Shown here piece by piece: positions 29,335 through 39,154 of a stretch of 64,000 nucleotides of DNA. The position numbers and the translations under genes are program-made. The notes under the pieces are model-generated. The model was not told the origin of the DNA and did no database searches. It saw only the letters and a program-made list of their open reading frames with translations. Numbering within the stretch: position 1 is the stretch's first letter; the number at the start of each line of letters is the position of its first letter. The stretch spans positions 89,198 to 153,197 of the forward strand of contig JAGXFU010000017.1 of NCBI GenBank assembly GCA_024637115.1. The letters are read 5' to 3'. Source of the DNA: Actinomycetes bacterium (GTDB taxonomy: Bacteria > Actinomycetota > Coriobacteriia > Anaerosomatales > JAGXFU01).

Positions 29335-30732
29335 CTATTTCAACAGAGCGCCGAGCCGATCGACGACGCCCGGGAAGACAGCGTTCTCGCCTCCAAAGAC
29401 CTGGATATCGCGCATATCCCCGACGTTCGTGCCGACAATCACCTCTGTTGACGATGTGAGTGATCTGGGCTGCGTGAGCAGAATCGCCCCGCCGTTTGCC
29501 CCGGCGGCAACTCCGCCACAGAGCGCATCGGCAAAGTTGGTGCCTGTTGCCATGCCGACCGTCTCATACGAAAGCAGTTCGTTATCCACCCCCCATTGCG
29601 CAACGACACCAGCCGTGGCGTAGCGTGTCGATCCTGACAAGCGGCTGAGCCCGGGGACGTAGCCACGCAGTTGCGCGGCTACGCCCTCGGACACCGCAAC
29701 AGTCCCTCCTGCGATGCAGCCTGAGGAGAAGTGATTGGCGCCCAAGAAGGAGCGCGTCGCAGGGGGGACGGAAGTGGGCAATACGAGAACAAGCGGGGCC
29801 TTCGAGACATATGCGAGGGGACCGAGCGACAGGGCATCGGCGAAGTCATCTCCACGAGCGACATAGACGCGCCCTGCCGATTGACCGTAGCCGAGCGCTC
29901 GCCCGCCGATCAGGGCGGCGGTGGCGAACCGATCGGCGCCGCCAAGTCGCTCGACTGTGAGACCGGCACCGGTCAGTTGGGACGCGACAGCTGCGGCCAC
30001 CGCACGCGTGCCCCCGACAATGATCGCCTTGCTTGCGCCAAGACGGTCGATCTCTCTAGAGATGGCCACGGGAAGATTCGCGGGCTGGGTCAGCAGAACA
30101 GGGCCCTCAACGCAGCCTGCAAGCCCTGACGCAGCCAGCGCGTCGGCGAAATTCGTTCCGGTCGCAATGATGACGGTATCTGCAGTGGGGAAATTCTGGG
30201 CGGAAATCATTGCGGACGTTTCATAGCGGTCGCGTCCGCCCAGTCGCGTGATCTTCGTGCCGGCCCATGGATTGATACTGACCGAGACGGTAATGAGTCG
30301 AGTACCCCCACTCGGCGGCGCCGCCGGGGAGACTGACCGTACAGGGGCATCGAAGTCGGTCTTGATCACCTCAGAGAGGCGAAGGACTGTGTCGCCATCC
30401 TGTGGGACGAAGGCAACGTGGAGCATGCGCTTACCCTCGGGAGCGTACAGAGCGCCCACATAGGACTCCCACCCGCCAAGGGATGAATCCCACGCATAGT
30501 AGAGCTCGCCGGGGCCGGGGGTCCGAATGCTGAGCCGAGAAGCCTGCGTGGACCATCCGTAGTGCGCATCGGCAAAGCCGGGAGTGCGAATGACCTGAAG
30601 TGAGGATGCGCCAGTCGCCAGCGCCGATCCCGGTTGCAGGGTATGGGCAACCAGGGCGATGGCAATCGCCCAAAGGGTGCGAACCACCAACGTGCGAGCA
30701 CGCGTGGTCATATGTTGATATTGGGTGCGCAT
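29335..30732 (-). CDS. Cell wall-binding repeat 2 (CWB2) surface protein
   Basis: RLGGRDRYETSAMISAQNF, ATGTNFADALAASGLAG, IVGGTRAV repeats; signal peptide; N-terminal IRTPGxxxxxYxW repeats. Confidence 0.85.
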   Translation of the reverse strand: MRTQYQHMTTRARTLVVRTLWAIAIALVAHTLQPGSALATGASSLQVIRTPGFADAHYGWSTQASRLSIRTPGPGELYYAWDSSLGGWESYVGALYAPEGKRMLHVAFVPQDGDTVLRLSEVIKTDFDAPVRSVSPAAPPSGGTRLITVSVSINPWAGTKITRLGGRDRYETSAMISAQNFPTADTVIIATGTNFADALAASGLAGCVEGPVLLTQPANLPVAISREIDRLGASKAIIVGGTRAVAAAVASQLTGAGLTVERLGGADRFATAALIGGRALGYGQSAGRVYVARGDDFADALSLGPLAYVSKAPLVLVLPTSVPPATRSFLGANHFSSGCIAGGTVAVSEGVAAQLRGYVPGLSRLSGSTRYATAGVVAQWGVDNELLSYETVGMATGTNFADALCGGVAAGANGGAILLTQPRSLTSSTEVIVGTNVGDMRDIQVFGGENAVFPGVVDRLGALLK

Positions 30733-30875
30733 GCGGAGTTGCTTCCTCAGGCTGCTGCCGCTCGCACGGATACCTAGGTAATCGACATGAACGGACCGCA
30801 TATTCAGGGCCACACTACGGGTGGACCTCAGGCGAGTACGAGCGGCAGGAAATGACCGTAGGGAGCGACGAACGG

Positions 30876-31058
30876 TCAGTCGACCTCTATGATTCCTGCC
30901 GAGGAGACAACGAGATGACAGGCCCAGCAGGCGCTCTGTACGTGCGAGCCAGAGGGCGACTGCTCCGGATTGACCGGCGTGATCATCACGTGAAGGGCGG
31001 CCCATACAACGAGGAGAATCACGACAAGAGCGAGTGTGCCCTTGGCAACACGCACCAT
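30876..31058 (-). CDS. Tiny membrane-anchored protein with one CxxCH motif
   Basis: MVRVAKGTLALVVILLVVWAALHVMITPVNPEQSPSGSHVQSACWACHLVVSSAGIIEVD; TM helix then CWACH. Confidence 0.55.
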   Translation of the reverse strand: MVRVAKGTLALVVILLVVWAALHVMITPVNPEQSPSGSHVQSACWACHLVVSSAGIIEVD

Positions 31059-31060
31059 GG

Positions 31061-31735
31061 TTACGCTCCGGGAGGGAGCACGTAGAGCATGACGGCAAGA
31101 AAGTGACATATGCTTCCGCCAAGAACGAACACATGCCACACGGCATGCATGTACGGAACGCGTTTCATGACATAGAAGATCGTGCCGACTGAATAGGCGA
31201 GACCGCCGGCAACGAGCAACCATATGCCTGCAGCCTCAAGAGATGACGTGAGCGGCTTGATCGCACCCACAATGACCCAGCCCATCGCCATGTACACCAC
31301 TACGGACAACCAGCGCGGACGATACGTCCAGAACGCCTCCGTAGAAATGCCGATAACCGCCGCAGACCATACGAACACAAACAGCCACCATCCGCCTGTT
31401 TCACGAATAGTGACAAGCATGAACGGCGTATAGGTGCCGGCGATCAACAGATAGATGCCTGCGTGATCGAGAATCTTGAACACATGCTTCACCCGCGGCT
31501 GCGGGAAACTGTGATACAGGGTCGAGGCGGTGTATTCAAGGACCAACGTAACGCCATACACGATTGCCGAGGCCAGACGCCACCCATCGGTGTCGAGAGA
31601 GTACACGATCAGCAGAACAAGACCCGCCACTGCAAGGCCGACGCCGATCCCATGGATGACGCCGTTCGCGATCTCCTCGCCAACCGAATAGGGACGCTTG
31701 ATCTGAACCGGACTAGCACTGACCATCTCGCTCAA
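31061..31735 (-). CDS. Hemolysin III/PAQR family membrane protein
   Basis: EEIANGVIHGIGVGLAVAGLVLL, SSLYHSF-like motif, AVWHVFVLGGSICHFLAVML. Confidence 0.88.
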   Translation of the reverse strand: MSEMVSASPVQIKRPYSVGEEIANGVIHGIGVGLAVAGLVLLIVYSLDTDGWRLASAIVYGVTLVLEYTASTLYHSFPQPRVKHVFKILDHAGIYLLIAGTYTPFMLVTIRETGGWWLFVFVWSAAVIGISTEAFWTYRPRWLSVVVYMAMGWVIVGAIKPLTSSLEAAGIWLLVAGGLAYSVGTIFYVMKRVPYMHAVWHVFVLGGSICHFLAVMLYVLPPGA

Positions 31736-31913
31736 GACCCCCCCAAACGCCTGGTCGCAAAGGTGTCGACTTTGTAGGATATGCTACCACTTTCATCGTG
31801 TGTGATATCACTCGTACACGTGTCCCGAACAAGGTACATCTGCGACGAACGGTCATTCGGTCACATTACTCCCCGTTTACGCCGATACATATGGCAGACG
31901 GACAGGAGTACTT

Positions 31914-34802
31914 GTGCAAGATCGGAACTGCATGCCCATGAACGTGGCGAAGCTCGATACGCGGCCGATGTCGGTTGTCATCGCGTTCGCCGTTGTCGCG
32001 CTCATGCTGCTTTTCAATGTGAGCGCGGCGTTTGCCGTGACCACGGCGATATCTACCGAGCAACTCGCCGATCAGGTACGCACGGTGGCGGTTGCCGATG
32101 TCGTGTCTGTCACACCTCGGCTCGATGCTGCGCAAGGCATCGTCACCGAGGTCCGCCTCATGCTTGTACACGACCTGAAGGGGCGCTCCAACAAGACGAT
32201 CACGGTTCAAATCCCGGGTGGAAAAATCGGTCAACTTGAACTCGTGGTCACCGAAGTCGCGAGCTTCACTGCCGGCGAGCGCGTAGTCGTCTTTCTTGAC
32301 GAGCAACAGCGGGTCTTTGGCGGGCGTCATGGCGCAGTCCAGGTCCGCGGCGACCGTATCAAGGCTACCGGCGAAACGCTGGCCCGTTTCGAGCAACGGG
32401 TCTCCGACGAGCCCGTATCCCCCTCGCTCATGCGAGCGCTACCCGAGGTGTTTTCCTCAGATGCTGACGTCGTGAGCGCAATCGAGCCGGCACCGGCAGA
32501 TGCTGTGTCGGCAGCCATCCCAACAATCATCTCGGTATCCCCGGGCTCGGCACCCGCCGGAATCGGGGCGACTGTGAAGATATCCGGGTCAGGTTTCGGA
32601 GCACGCGGCGCGTCATCAGCGGTGCAATTCCGCTATCAGGATCCGTCTCGTATTTCCGGAGCGGCTCCCTACATTGACGCAACCGGCTCCGCGATCAAGT
32701 CCTGGACTGACTCGCTAATCGTTGTAGAAGTACCTATCGGAACGGTTGCGGGATACGCCGCTTCGGCCGGGAGCGGTCCAATGCGCATCGTCACCGGAAC
32801 CGGGGCGACCAGCAACACCTACACGTTCAACGTGACATTCTCGTACGGCGGCCATCGTTGGGCTGACAATGACATCGATCAGCCTTTCTACATATTGGCC
32901 AACACGTCCGACACCTCATTTGAGTCGGGATATGTCCAAGCGGCCGCAACAACATGGAGTGTACAGACTCCGTTCTCGTTGTCATACGCAGGCACCATCG
33001 CGGAAGCTCCATACGAGCTCAACAGTCCGACAAGGAACTCACGCAATGAGATCTGGTGGGCACCGATGGGCACCAACGGAGTGCTGGCGCAGGCTCGTTA
33101 CTGGTACGTGGGCGAGTACCTGTGGGAAACAGACATGACCTTCAATGACTCATACGCATGGGGCAGTGGTACCACCGGTACGTTCGACGTACAGTCCATT
33201 GCACTACACGAGTTCGGACACTGGCTGACCCTGCGAGATCTGTATGGTGAGGGCGACACCAACGACGTGATGTTCGGCGTTGGTGGACCGGGAACGCAGA
33301 AAAGGTCCCTGAGCGCGGACGATGTGGCCGGCGTTGGCTGGATATATGGGGGGATTGACGTGTTCGGCCCGGAAACGACCGTTTCCGGAGTACCCGAGAA
33401 TTGGACGTCTGAGCCGGTCACCGTCTCGCTGAGCGCCACCGACAACGGCTCCGTGTCAGCCACGTATTATCGAATCGGCTCAGAGCCGATTCAGACATAC
33501 GCAACTCCCTTTTCAGTTCCCGGCGAGGGCAGTGTCGGTGTTCGATACTGGTCAGTTGATGACGCCGGGAATACTGAGGTGGCGCGAACGGCAATCGTGC
33601 GCATCGACAGAACCGCACCAACGACCTCGATCACCGGCGCAGCCGTGGGATACGGAAGCGTGCCGCTCACGTTCCCGGGAACCGACGCCCATTCAGGAGT
33701 GGCGGCAACGTACTATCGGATCGACGGCGGCTCAGTCCAGACTGGATCCGCAGTCACGATCACCGGGGTTGGCACCCATTCAGTAGAAGCATGGTCCGTC
33801 GATGCTGCAGGCAACACCGAGGCCATCCCGGCATATCGTGAGTGCACCATCGAGGAGATCCCCACAATCAAGGTATCCCGATTGTCCGGTTCAAATCGCT
33901 ATGCGACCGCAGTGGCGATCTCTAAGGACACCTTCGCGAGGCGATCGGTGGACACAGTCGTCATGGCGACCGGTACGCAGTTCGCCGATGCACTCTCAGC
34001 ATCGGGACTTGCGGGAGCGTACGGCAGCCCGCTATTGCTCACCGCGAGGGATTCCATCACATCAGGCACTCTTGCTGAAATCAGTCGGCTCGGAGCGAAC
34101 AAGGTTGTGATCGTTGGTGGCACATCGGCTGTCGGAAGCGGAGTAGCGAGCTCGCTGCGCCGAGCCGGATACGCCGTCGAGCGCGTGAGCGGCTCCGACC
34201 GGTATGCAACAGCCGGCGCGGTGGCTCGTAGAATCTACGCGCTCGAAGGATCTGCGCCCGCTGTGTTCATTGCCCGCGGAGACTCATTCGCTGACGCCCT
34301 CGCAGCGGCTCCCTATGCATATGCGCGTAAGATGCCCATCCTGCTCGTATCTCCTCAGTCCTTGCCGGCGGCGACAGCGTTGGCACTCAGCGACATCGGA
34401 GCCGACCACGCAATCATCGCAGGCGGAACCGGAGCAATCTCGACCGGCGTCGAGGCCGGTATCAAGGCACGAGGCGTTACGACATCCCGAGCCTCGGGAT
34501 CGAATCGTTACGAGACTTCGGCCGCCCTCGTACGGTACGCGCTTCAGAGTGCCTGGATCACCCCTTCAGTGATCGGCGTGACTACCGGCCAGAACTTCCC
34601 CGATGCCCTCGGGGGTGGAGTCGCCATAGGCGCCAAGGGCGGCGCGGTACTCCTCACGGAGCCGACTCGTCTCAACTCGGCTGCGAGCGCGATCCTGCGG
34701 GAGTGCACGTCCGACCTCTCGAACGTAGATATCCTTGGCGGAGAAGGTGCGGTTTCCTCGGCAGTTGTAACATCGATCAAGAGACTCTGGGGACTACCGT
34801 AA
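31914..34802 (+). CDS. Large secreted protein: IPT/TIG, metzincin-like protease region, two OmpL47-like modules, three CWB2 repeats
   Basis: GTG start with AGGAG at 31904; PTIISVSPGSAPAGIGATVKISGSGFG; HEFGHWLTLRDLYGEG...DVMFG; YYRIGSEPIQTY; RLSGSNRYATAVAISK and related repeats. Confidence 0.82.
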   Translation: MQDRNCMPMNVAKLDTRPMSVVIAFAVVALMLLFNVSAAFAVTTAISTEQLADQVRTVAVADVVSVTPRLDAAQGIVTEVRLMLVHDLKGRSNKTITVQIPGGKIGQLELVVTEVASFTAGERVVVFLDEQQRVFGGRHGAVQVRGDRIKATGETLARFEQRVSDEPVSPSLMRALPEVFSSDADVVSAIEPAPADAVSAAIPTIISVSPGSAPAGIGATVKISGSGFGARGASSAVQFRYQDPSRISGAAPYIDATGSAIKSWTDSLIVVEVPIGTVAGYAASAGSGPMRIVTGTGATSNTYTFNVTFSYGGHRWADNDIDQPFYILANTSDTSFESGYVQAAATTWSVQTPFSLSYAGTIAEAPYELNSPTRNSRNEIWWAPMGTNGVLAQARYWYVGEYLWETDMTFNDSYAWGSGTTGTFDVQSIALHEFGHWLTLRDLYGEGDTNDVMFGVGGPGTQKRSLSADDVAGVGWIYGGIDVFGPETTVSGVPENWTSEPVTVSLSATDNGSVSATYYRIGSEPIQTYATPFSVPGEGSVGVRYWSVDDAGNTEVARTAIVRIDRTAPTTSITGAAVGYGSVPLTFPGTDAHSGVAATYYRIDGGSVQTGSAVTITGVGTHSVEAWSVDAAGNTEAIPAYRECTIEEIPTIKVSRLSGSNRYATAVAISKDTFARRSVDTVVMATGTQFADALSASGLAGAYGSPLLLTARDSITSGTLAEISRLGANKVVIVGGTSAVGSGVASSLRRAGYAVERVSGSDRYATAGAVARRIYALEGSAPAVFIARGDSFADALAAAPYAYARKMPILLVSPQSLPAATALALSDIGADHAIIAGGTGAISTGVEAGIKARGVTTSRASGSNRYETSAALVRYALQSAWITPSVIGVTTGQNFPDALGGGVAIGAKGGAVLLTEPTRLNSAASAILRECTSDLSNVDILGGEGAVSSAVVTSIKRLWGLP

Positions 34803-34815
34803 AGGGTGGCGGCTC

Positions 34816-35097
34816 ATGGGAGACCGGATCGTTCGGCAACGCGTTGTTGTCACCGGGCGCGTTCAGGGTGTCTGGTTTCGCGTGAACACCGAGCGCATCG
34901 CCCGCAGTTTTGGGCTCTCGGGGTGGGTACGGAACCGCTCCGACGGGTCTGTCGAAGCAGTGTTCGAAGGTTCGCCGGAAGCGGTGAAGGCTGCAGCTCG
35001 GTGGTGTGAGCGAGGGCCGGAACGTGCCCATGTTGAACGCGTCGAACTGTTCGATGAACCGCCCGAAGGGCTGCCAGGATTCATGATCACGGAATAG
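34816..35097 (+). CDS. acyP: Acylphosphatase
   Basis: VTGRVQGVWFRVNTERIARSFGLSGWVRNRSDGSVEAVFEG. Confidence 0.94.
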   Translation: MGDRIVRQRVVVTGRVQGVWFRVNTERIARSFGLSGWVRNRSDGSVEAVFEGSPEAVKAAARWCERGPERAHVERVELFDEPPEGLPGFMITE

Positions 35098-36046
35098 CCG
35101 GCTCCTCGGCCACCTCCGCGCCTTCAAGCAACGCAGGAGGAGTGGCCGCCAATGTGCGCCCCTCGGCAACGCCTCGGGCATTCACAACCGCGACGCCCGA
35201 GAGCGCGATGATGCCGCCCACGATCGCAAGCGCTGAAGGAATCTCGCCGAGCCAGAACCAGGCGATAATCGCTGCATTCACGGGCTGAAAGTTCAGAAAC
35301 GGCGCAAGCACGCTCGCGGGCATCCGGGAGAGCGCGTGACCCCACAGCACATAAGAGACTGCTCCCGGAAACACACCCAGAAAGATCACGGCCCATGTGG
35401 CAGACGGTGTCGCAGTTCCCCATTGATCGACCAGGCCGGGCGCATATACCAGTAGAGGAATGGTCCCTGCCCAAATCATGTAGGACGTGAAATCGATCGC
35501 GCGATAGCGTCGGAGTACCGGTTTGGCGATCACCATGTACAGAGCCGCGGCAAGAGCAGCGACAAGAATGAGCATCGCGCCAGGCTCGAACCCGAGAGCA
35601 TCACCCTCGCCAAAGGTGATGAGCGCGACACCCGCAAATGAGATCACGATGCCAGCCCAGCCCCATGGGGTGATGTGCTCTCGCAATACGAACTTGGACA
35701 AGAGCGCGGTGAATATCGGAACGGTTGCGATAATCAGCGCGGCAGCACCGGCGGTCACGGTCATCTCACCGATATTGAGCGTCACGTGGTACACGGAGAT
35801 GCCCAGGAAGCCGGCGAGCGCGATCATGGGCAGATCGCGTCGGGCCGGAAGTGACATCCGCGTTGCGCTCGCGTAGATCAGCAGGCAGAGAGAAGCTGTA
35901 GCAAACCGCAGAAGAGCGACCTGACCCGGACCATACGACTCGAGGCCCGCTCGAATGCCCGCGAATGCCGCCGCCCAGAGCAGAAGAGCGACGATTATCG
36001 ATGCCCAGGTCTTGGGTTCAGACTTCCATGAGGTCGTATCGGTCAC
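35087..36046 (-). CDS. EamA family (DMT) transporter
   Basis: Two EamA repeats, 10 TM; GTG start proposed at 36046 (VTDTTSWKSEPKTW). Confidence 0.85.
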   Translation of the reverse strand: MTDTTSWKSEPKTWASIIVALLLWAAAFAGIRAGLESYGPGQVALLRFATASLCLLIYASATRMSLPARRDLPMIALAGFLGISVYHVTLNIGEMTVTAGAAALIIATVPIFTALLSKFVLREHITPWGWAGIVISFAGVALITFGEGDALGFEPGAMLILVAALAAALYMVIAKPVLRRYRAIDFTSYMIWAGTIPLLVYAPGLVDQWGTATPSATWAVIFLGVFPGAVSYVLWGHALSRMPASVLAPFLNFQPVNAAIIAWFWLGEIPSALAIVGGIIALSGVAVVNARGVAEGRTLAATPPALLEGAEVAEEPAIP

Positions 36047-36258
36047 CGAGTAGTCCCTTCCCTGCAAACGGCAACTAGCCGGGCGTGTTCGTCCGGTAGT
36101 TACCAAAGGCGTGATGGCGGGTGCCGCCACTGGAGTAGCATACGCGCACATCCTGGCTATGGGTATTCCTGTCATAGCCGTTTTCCGACGTCGACGAACG
36201 CGCTGCGGTGGTATAGTCTCTGCGAGTCCACCTGCCCCGTCGTTGATTTGGAGCAAAC

Positions 36259-37980
36259 GTGCTCGAACAAGGCATCTGGCTCGAACTTGTGACTCTCGGA
36301 GCACTCGTATGGCTCGGCTATATGGGGTCTCGTCTCGCTGCTCGCTTCAACCTCCCCTCGGTGACCGGATTTCTGCTGGTGGGAGTTCTCCTCGGGCCAT
36401 ACGGTCTGGGGCTGCTCGGCCTTGATCTTCTCCATAAGATCGACTTTGTGAACACGCTTGCCCTTGGCTTGATCGTGTTCTTGATCGGTGAGCAACTCAC
36501 CACGCGAATGCTCGCGCGGCACCACTGGTCCTTCTGGCTTATCGCCGTTCTCACCGTCACGCTGCCGGCACTGTTCGTTATCATCGTCAGCGGTTGGGTG
36601 GTACCCGGCAACGTCGAGATTGCATGGATACTCGCTGCCATTGCCATGTCAGGCGCGCCGGCAACGGTCATGAGTGTGCTCGCCGAGACAAAGGCGAGCG
36701 GGCGCTCCTGCGACATGCTGCTCGGGGCGGCGGCCTTCTCCGACATCGCAACCGTTGTCGCATACGCGGTCGTAGTCCCATTCCTGCTCGTGCGGTCAGG
36801 ATCGATCGACGCAACCTCCGGCGGCATGGAAGCGCTCATTGAGATCGTGGGCGCCACTGTCCTTGGTGTTGCATTCGGATGGGTTCTTGCCCGAATGCTC
36901 AAGCGCACCAGTGAAGGCGGCGAGCTTCTCTCTCTCGGCCTGACGCACGTACTGCTCGTGGTTGCGGCAGCGCGCCTCCTGGGAGTCTCTACACTGCTTG
37001 CGCCACTCGCCATGGGAATCGCCGTGGCTGTCATCGAGGAACGCCGGAATACCCGCGATCGCTGCTTCAATGCACTGCGCACGATCGAGCATCCGGTCTA
37101 CATCATCTTCTTCACGCTCGCAGGAGCCGAACTCGACGTGAGCGTTGTGCTCTCCGGCGGGCTCCTCATGATCGCCTACATACTCGCGCGCTCAGCCGGT
37201 AAGTTCTTCGCTGGCTTCATTGGCGGTCTCGCCGGCAAGCTCACCCCGGTTCAGTCAACGTGGTTCGGACTCGGGTCACTGCCTCAAGCCGGAGTCGCAG
37301 TTGGTCTCGCACTGTCCGCAAGCCAGGACTTCCCGGAGATCGGGCAGACTATCACGGCAGTCGTTTTGGCCTCGATCGTCTTCTTCGAACTCGTGGGTCC
37401 TCTCGCGACCAAACAAGCGCTCGAACATCTGGGCTGCACTCCCGAAGCATGTGAACTCGAAGAAGAGCCGCCTGTGTGTCGTGACCGCACAGTCCTCGTT
37501 CCTGTCTCTCACCACTGGGGTGCTGACAAACTCCGCCACATCATCAACGCCACCGAAGACGAATCGGATTGCCCGTCGCGGTTCGTGCTCACCCACATCG
37601 TGACAGCGTCGCGAGGCTACACGCAGGCCGAGACACTCGCCCGCGGCCAGCGCGTGCTCGATGAACTGGCCGAGATCGCCCGAGGAGACGGTCGGCTTGT
37701 CGACACGCATCTGGTATCGGCGCGTCAGGTAGAGGTGGCGCTCGCCGAACTAGCCGAGGAAGTCCATGCCGATCTGGTGGTCCTTGGCACACCGGCGAAA
37801 GTCGACCGGAGCAACTTCGTGCAGAGCTTTGTGCGCAGCCCACTTCATAAGATCATCGATCGGCTGACCGCGCCCGTGTTCATCGTGCCCGCGGACTGGG
37901 AGCCACGGAGCACGTCGGCGCACATCGCCTCGACGGTGCTAGTCGATTCTGAGGAACCACAGACCGACCACGAAGAATAG
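36259..37980 (+). CDS. CPA2-type cation:proton antiporter with C-terminal universal stress-like domain
   Basis: KefB-like TM domain (FNLPSVTGFLLVGVLLGPYGLGLL); C-terminal RTVLVPVSHHWGADK...ADLVVLGTPAK. Confidence 0.83.
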   Translation: MLEQGIWLELVTLGALVWLGYMGSRLAARFNLPSVTGFLLVGVLLGPYGLGLLGLDLLHKIDFVNTLALGLIVFLIGEQLTTRMLARHHWSFWLIAVLTVTLPALFVIIVSGWVVPGNVEIAWILAAIAMSGAPATVMSVLAETKASGRSCDMLLGAAAFSDIATVVAYAVVVPFLLVRSGSIDATSGGMEALIEIVGATVLGVAFGWVLARMLKRTSEGGELLSLGLTHVLLVVAAARLLGVSTLLAPLAMGIAVAVIEERRNTRDRCFNALRTIEHPVYIIFFTLAGAELDVSVVLSGGLLMIAYILARSAGKFFAGFIGGLAGKLTPVQSTWFGLGSLPQAGVAVGLALSASQDFPEIGQTITAVVLASIVFFELVGPLATKQALEHLGCTPEACELEEEPPVCRDRTVLVPVSHHWGADKLRHIINATEDESDCPSRFVLTHIVTASRGYTQAETLARGQRVLDELAEIARGDGRLVDTHLVSARQVEVALAELAEEVHADLVVLGTPAKVDRSNFVQSFVRSPLHKIIDRLTAPVFIVPADWEPRSTSAHIASTVLVDSEEPQTDHEE

Positions 37981-39150
37981 CGTTGCCATCCCGAGTAGCA
38001 CGGCCCCGGGAACGAAGGCTGCGCTCAACCCCTGGCTGCGGGAAACAACGTCGAGCAAGCCCGCCATTGCCCAGCCTGTCGGGGTGAATTTGGCGATCAG
38101 CTGCATGCTCGGAGGCGTGATCTCGATGGGCCAGTAGCATCCGCCGAGCATAGCGAGCGCCGTGGCGAGGACGGGCCCGGCCGCGGAAAGTTGATTGCGC
38201 GTACGGGCGATTGCGGTTATGAGAAGAGCAAACCCGGATACCGCCAACACAAACGGCCCAATGAGCATGATGACTGCGAGCGGATCGCTGCCCCACGGAA
38301 CGCCAAAGACCACAGCGCCGAAACCGATCAGGATGAGCGCCTCCATCGCAGAGACCCCGATGATGCCAAGGGACTTACCGCCCAAGATGATTGGCTTGGA
38401 AGCCGGCGTGACGAGCAGGCGACGCAGCGTACCCTGCTCGCGCTCCTCAAGGATTCCCTGCGCTGAACCGAACGCCACGAACATCACGAACATCAGCGTG
38501 AAGCCAACGGAGTAATGCACATTGCTCGGAGCAAGCACGTTCTCGCCGCGCACATCGGAGGCGGTGACCTGCTCCCCGGTAACGGCAACGGGTGGCTCGG
38601 GCTCCCAATAGGAGTCCGCAGTCTCGTATGCGGCCGCGAATTCCACAGCCCCCGCCTGGATTCCGGGCTCTGCCGTGAGCTCCTCGACAACAGCCATGGA
38701 AACGAGTGCGGCCTCGGCATTGGCACTCACACGGGCCACCCCGCCTTGCACGATCTCGGCAGCAGCCCGACCACGCTGCGAATCCGGCGGCACGATCATC
38801 ACGAGGGTGGCACCATCACCGGCCTGCAGATCCTCGCTGAACCCCTCGGGTATCCGAACCGCCAAACCGGCCTCACCGCTGTCCAGTCGCTCGGTAGCCT
38901 CGGCCTCGGTAGCGTCCAGAATCTCGATTGACGGTTCATCGGCCGCAATGTCGCGAATCTCCCGGGCATAGATTCCGGTATCGCCGTCGAGCCAGAGCAC
39001 CAACACCGGTCGTTCCGCCCCCTGAGATCCGAACGCGACTCCGAACACCCACGTAAGAAGCAGGGGCAGCACGAGGATCGAGATCATCTCGCCTCGGTCG
39101 CGAACGGTCTGCAATACCTGGATTTTGAGCATGGAGAGCATCTTGATCAT
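37939..39150 (-). CDS. ABC-2 type transporter permease
   Basis: EEREQGTLRRLLVTPASKPIILGGKSLG; multi-TM C-terminus. Confidence 0.83.
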   Translation of the reverse strand: MIKMLSMLKIQVLQTVRDRGEMISILVLPLLLTWVFGVAFGSQGAERPVLVLWLDGDTGIYAREIRDIAADEPSIEILDATEAEATERLDSGEAGLAVRIPEGFSEDLQAGDGATLVMIVPPDSQRGRAAAEIVQGGVARVSANAEAALVSMAVVEELTAEPGIQAGAVEFAAAYETADSYWEPEPPVAVTGEQVTASDVRGENVLAPSNVHYSVGFTLMFVMFVAFGSAQGILEEREQGTLRRLLVTPASKPIILGGKSLGIIGVSAMEALILIGFGAVVFGVPWGSDPLAVIMLIGPFVLAVSGFALLITAIARTRNQLSAAGPVLATALAMLGGCYWPIEITPPSMQLIAKFTPTGWAMAGLLDVVSRSQGLSAAFVPGAVLLGMATLFFVVGLWFLRID

Positions 39151-39154
39151 GGTG

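Noticed and set aside
30862-31855. GCGACGAACGGTCA shared upstream of both CWB2 genes
   Set aside because: Same 14-mer at 30865 and 31842 but in the same orientation relative to the window and so opposite relative to the divergent genes; too short to claim a regulatory site without a genome-wide search.
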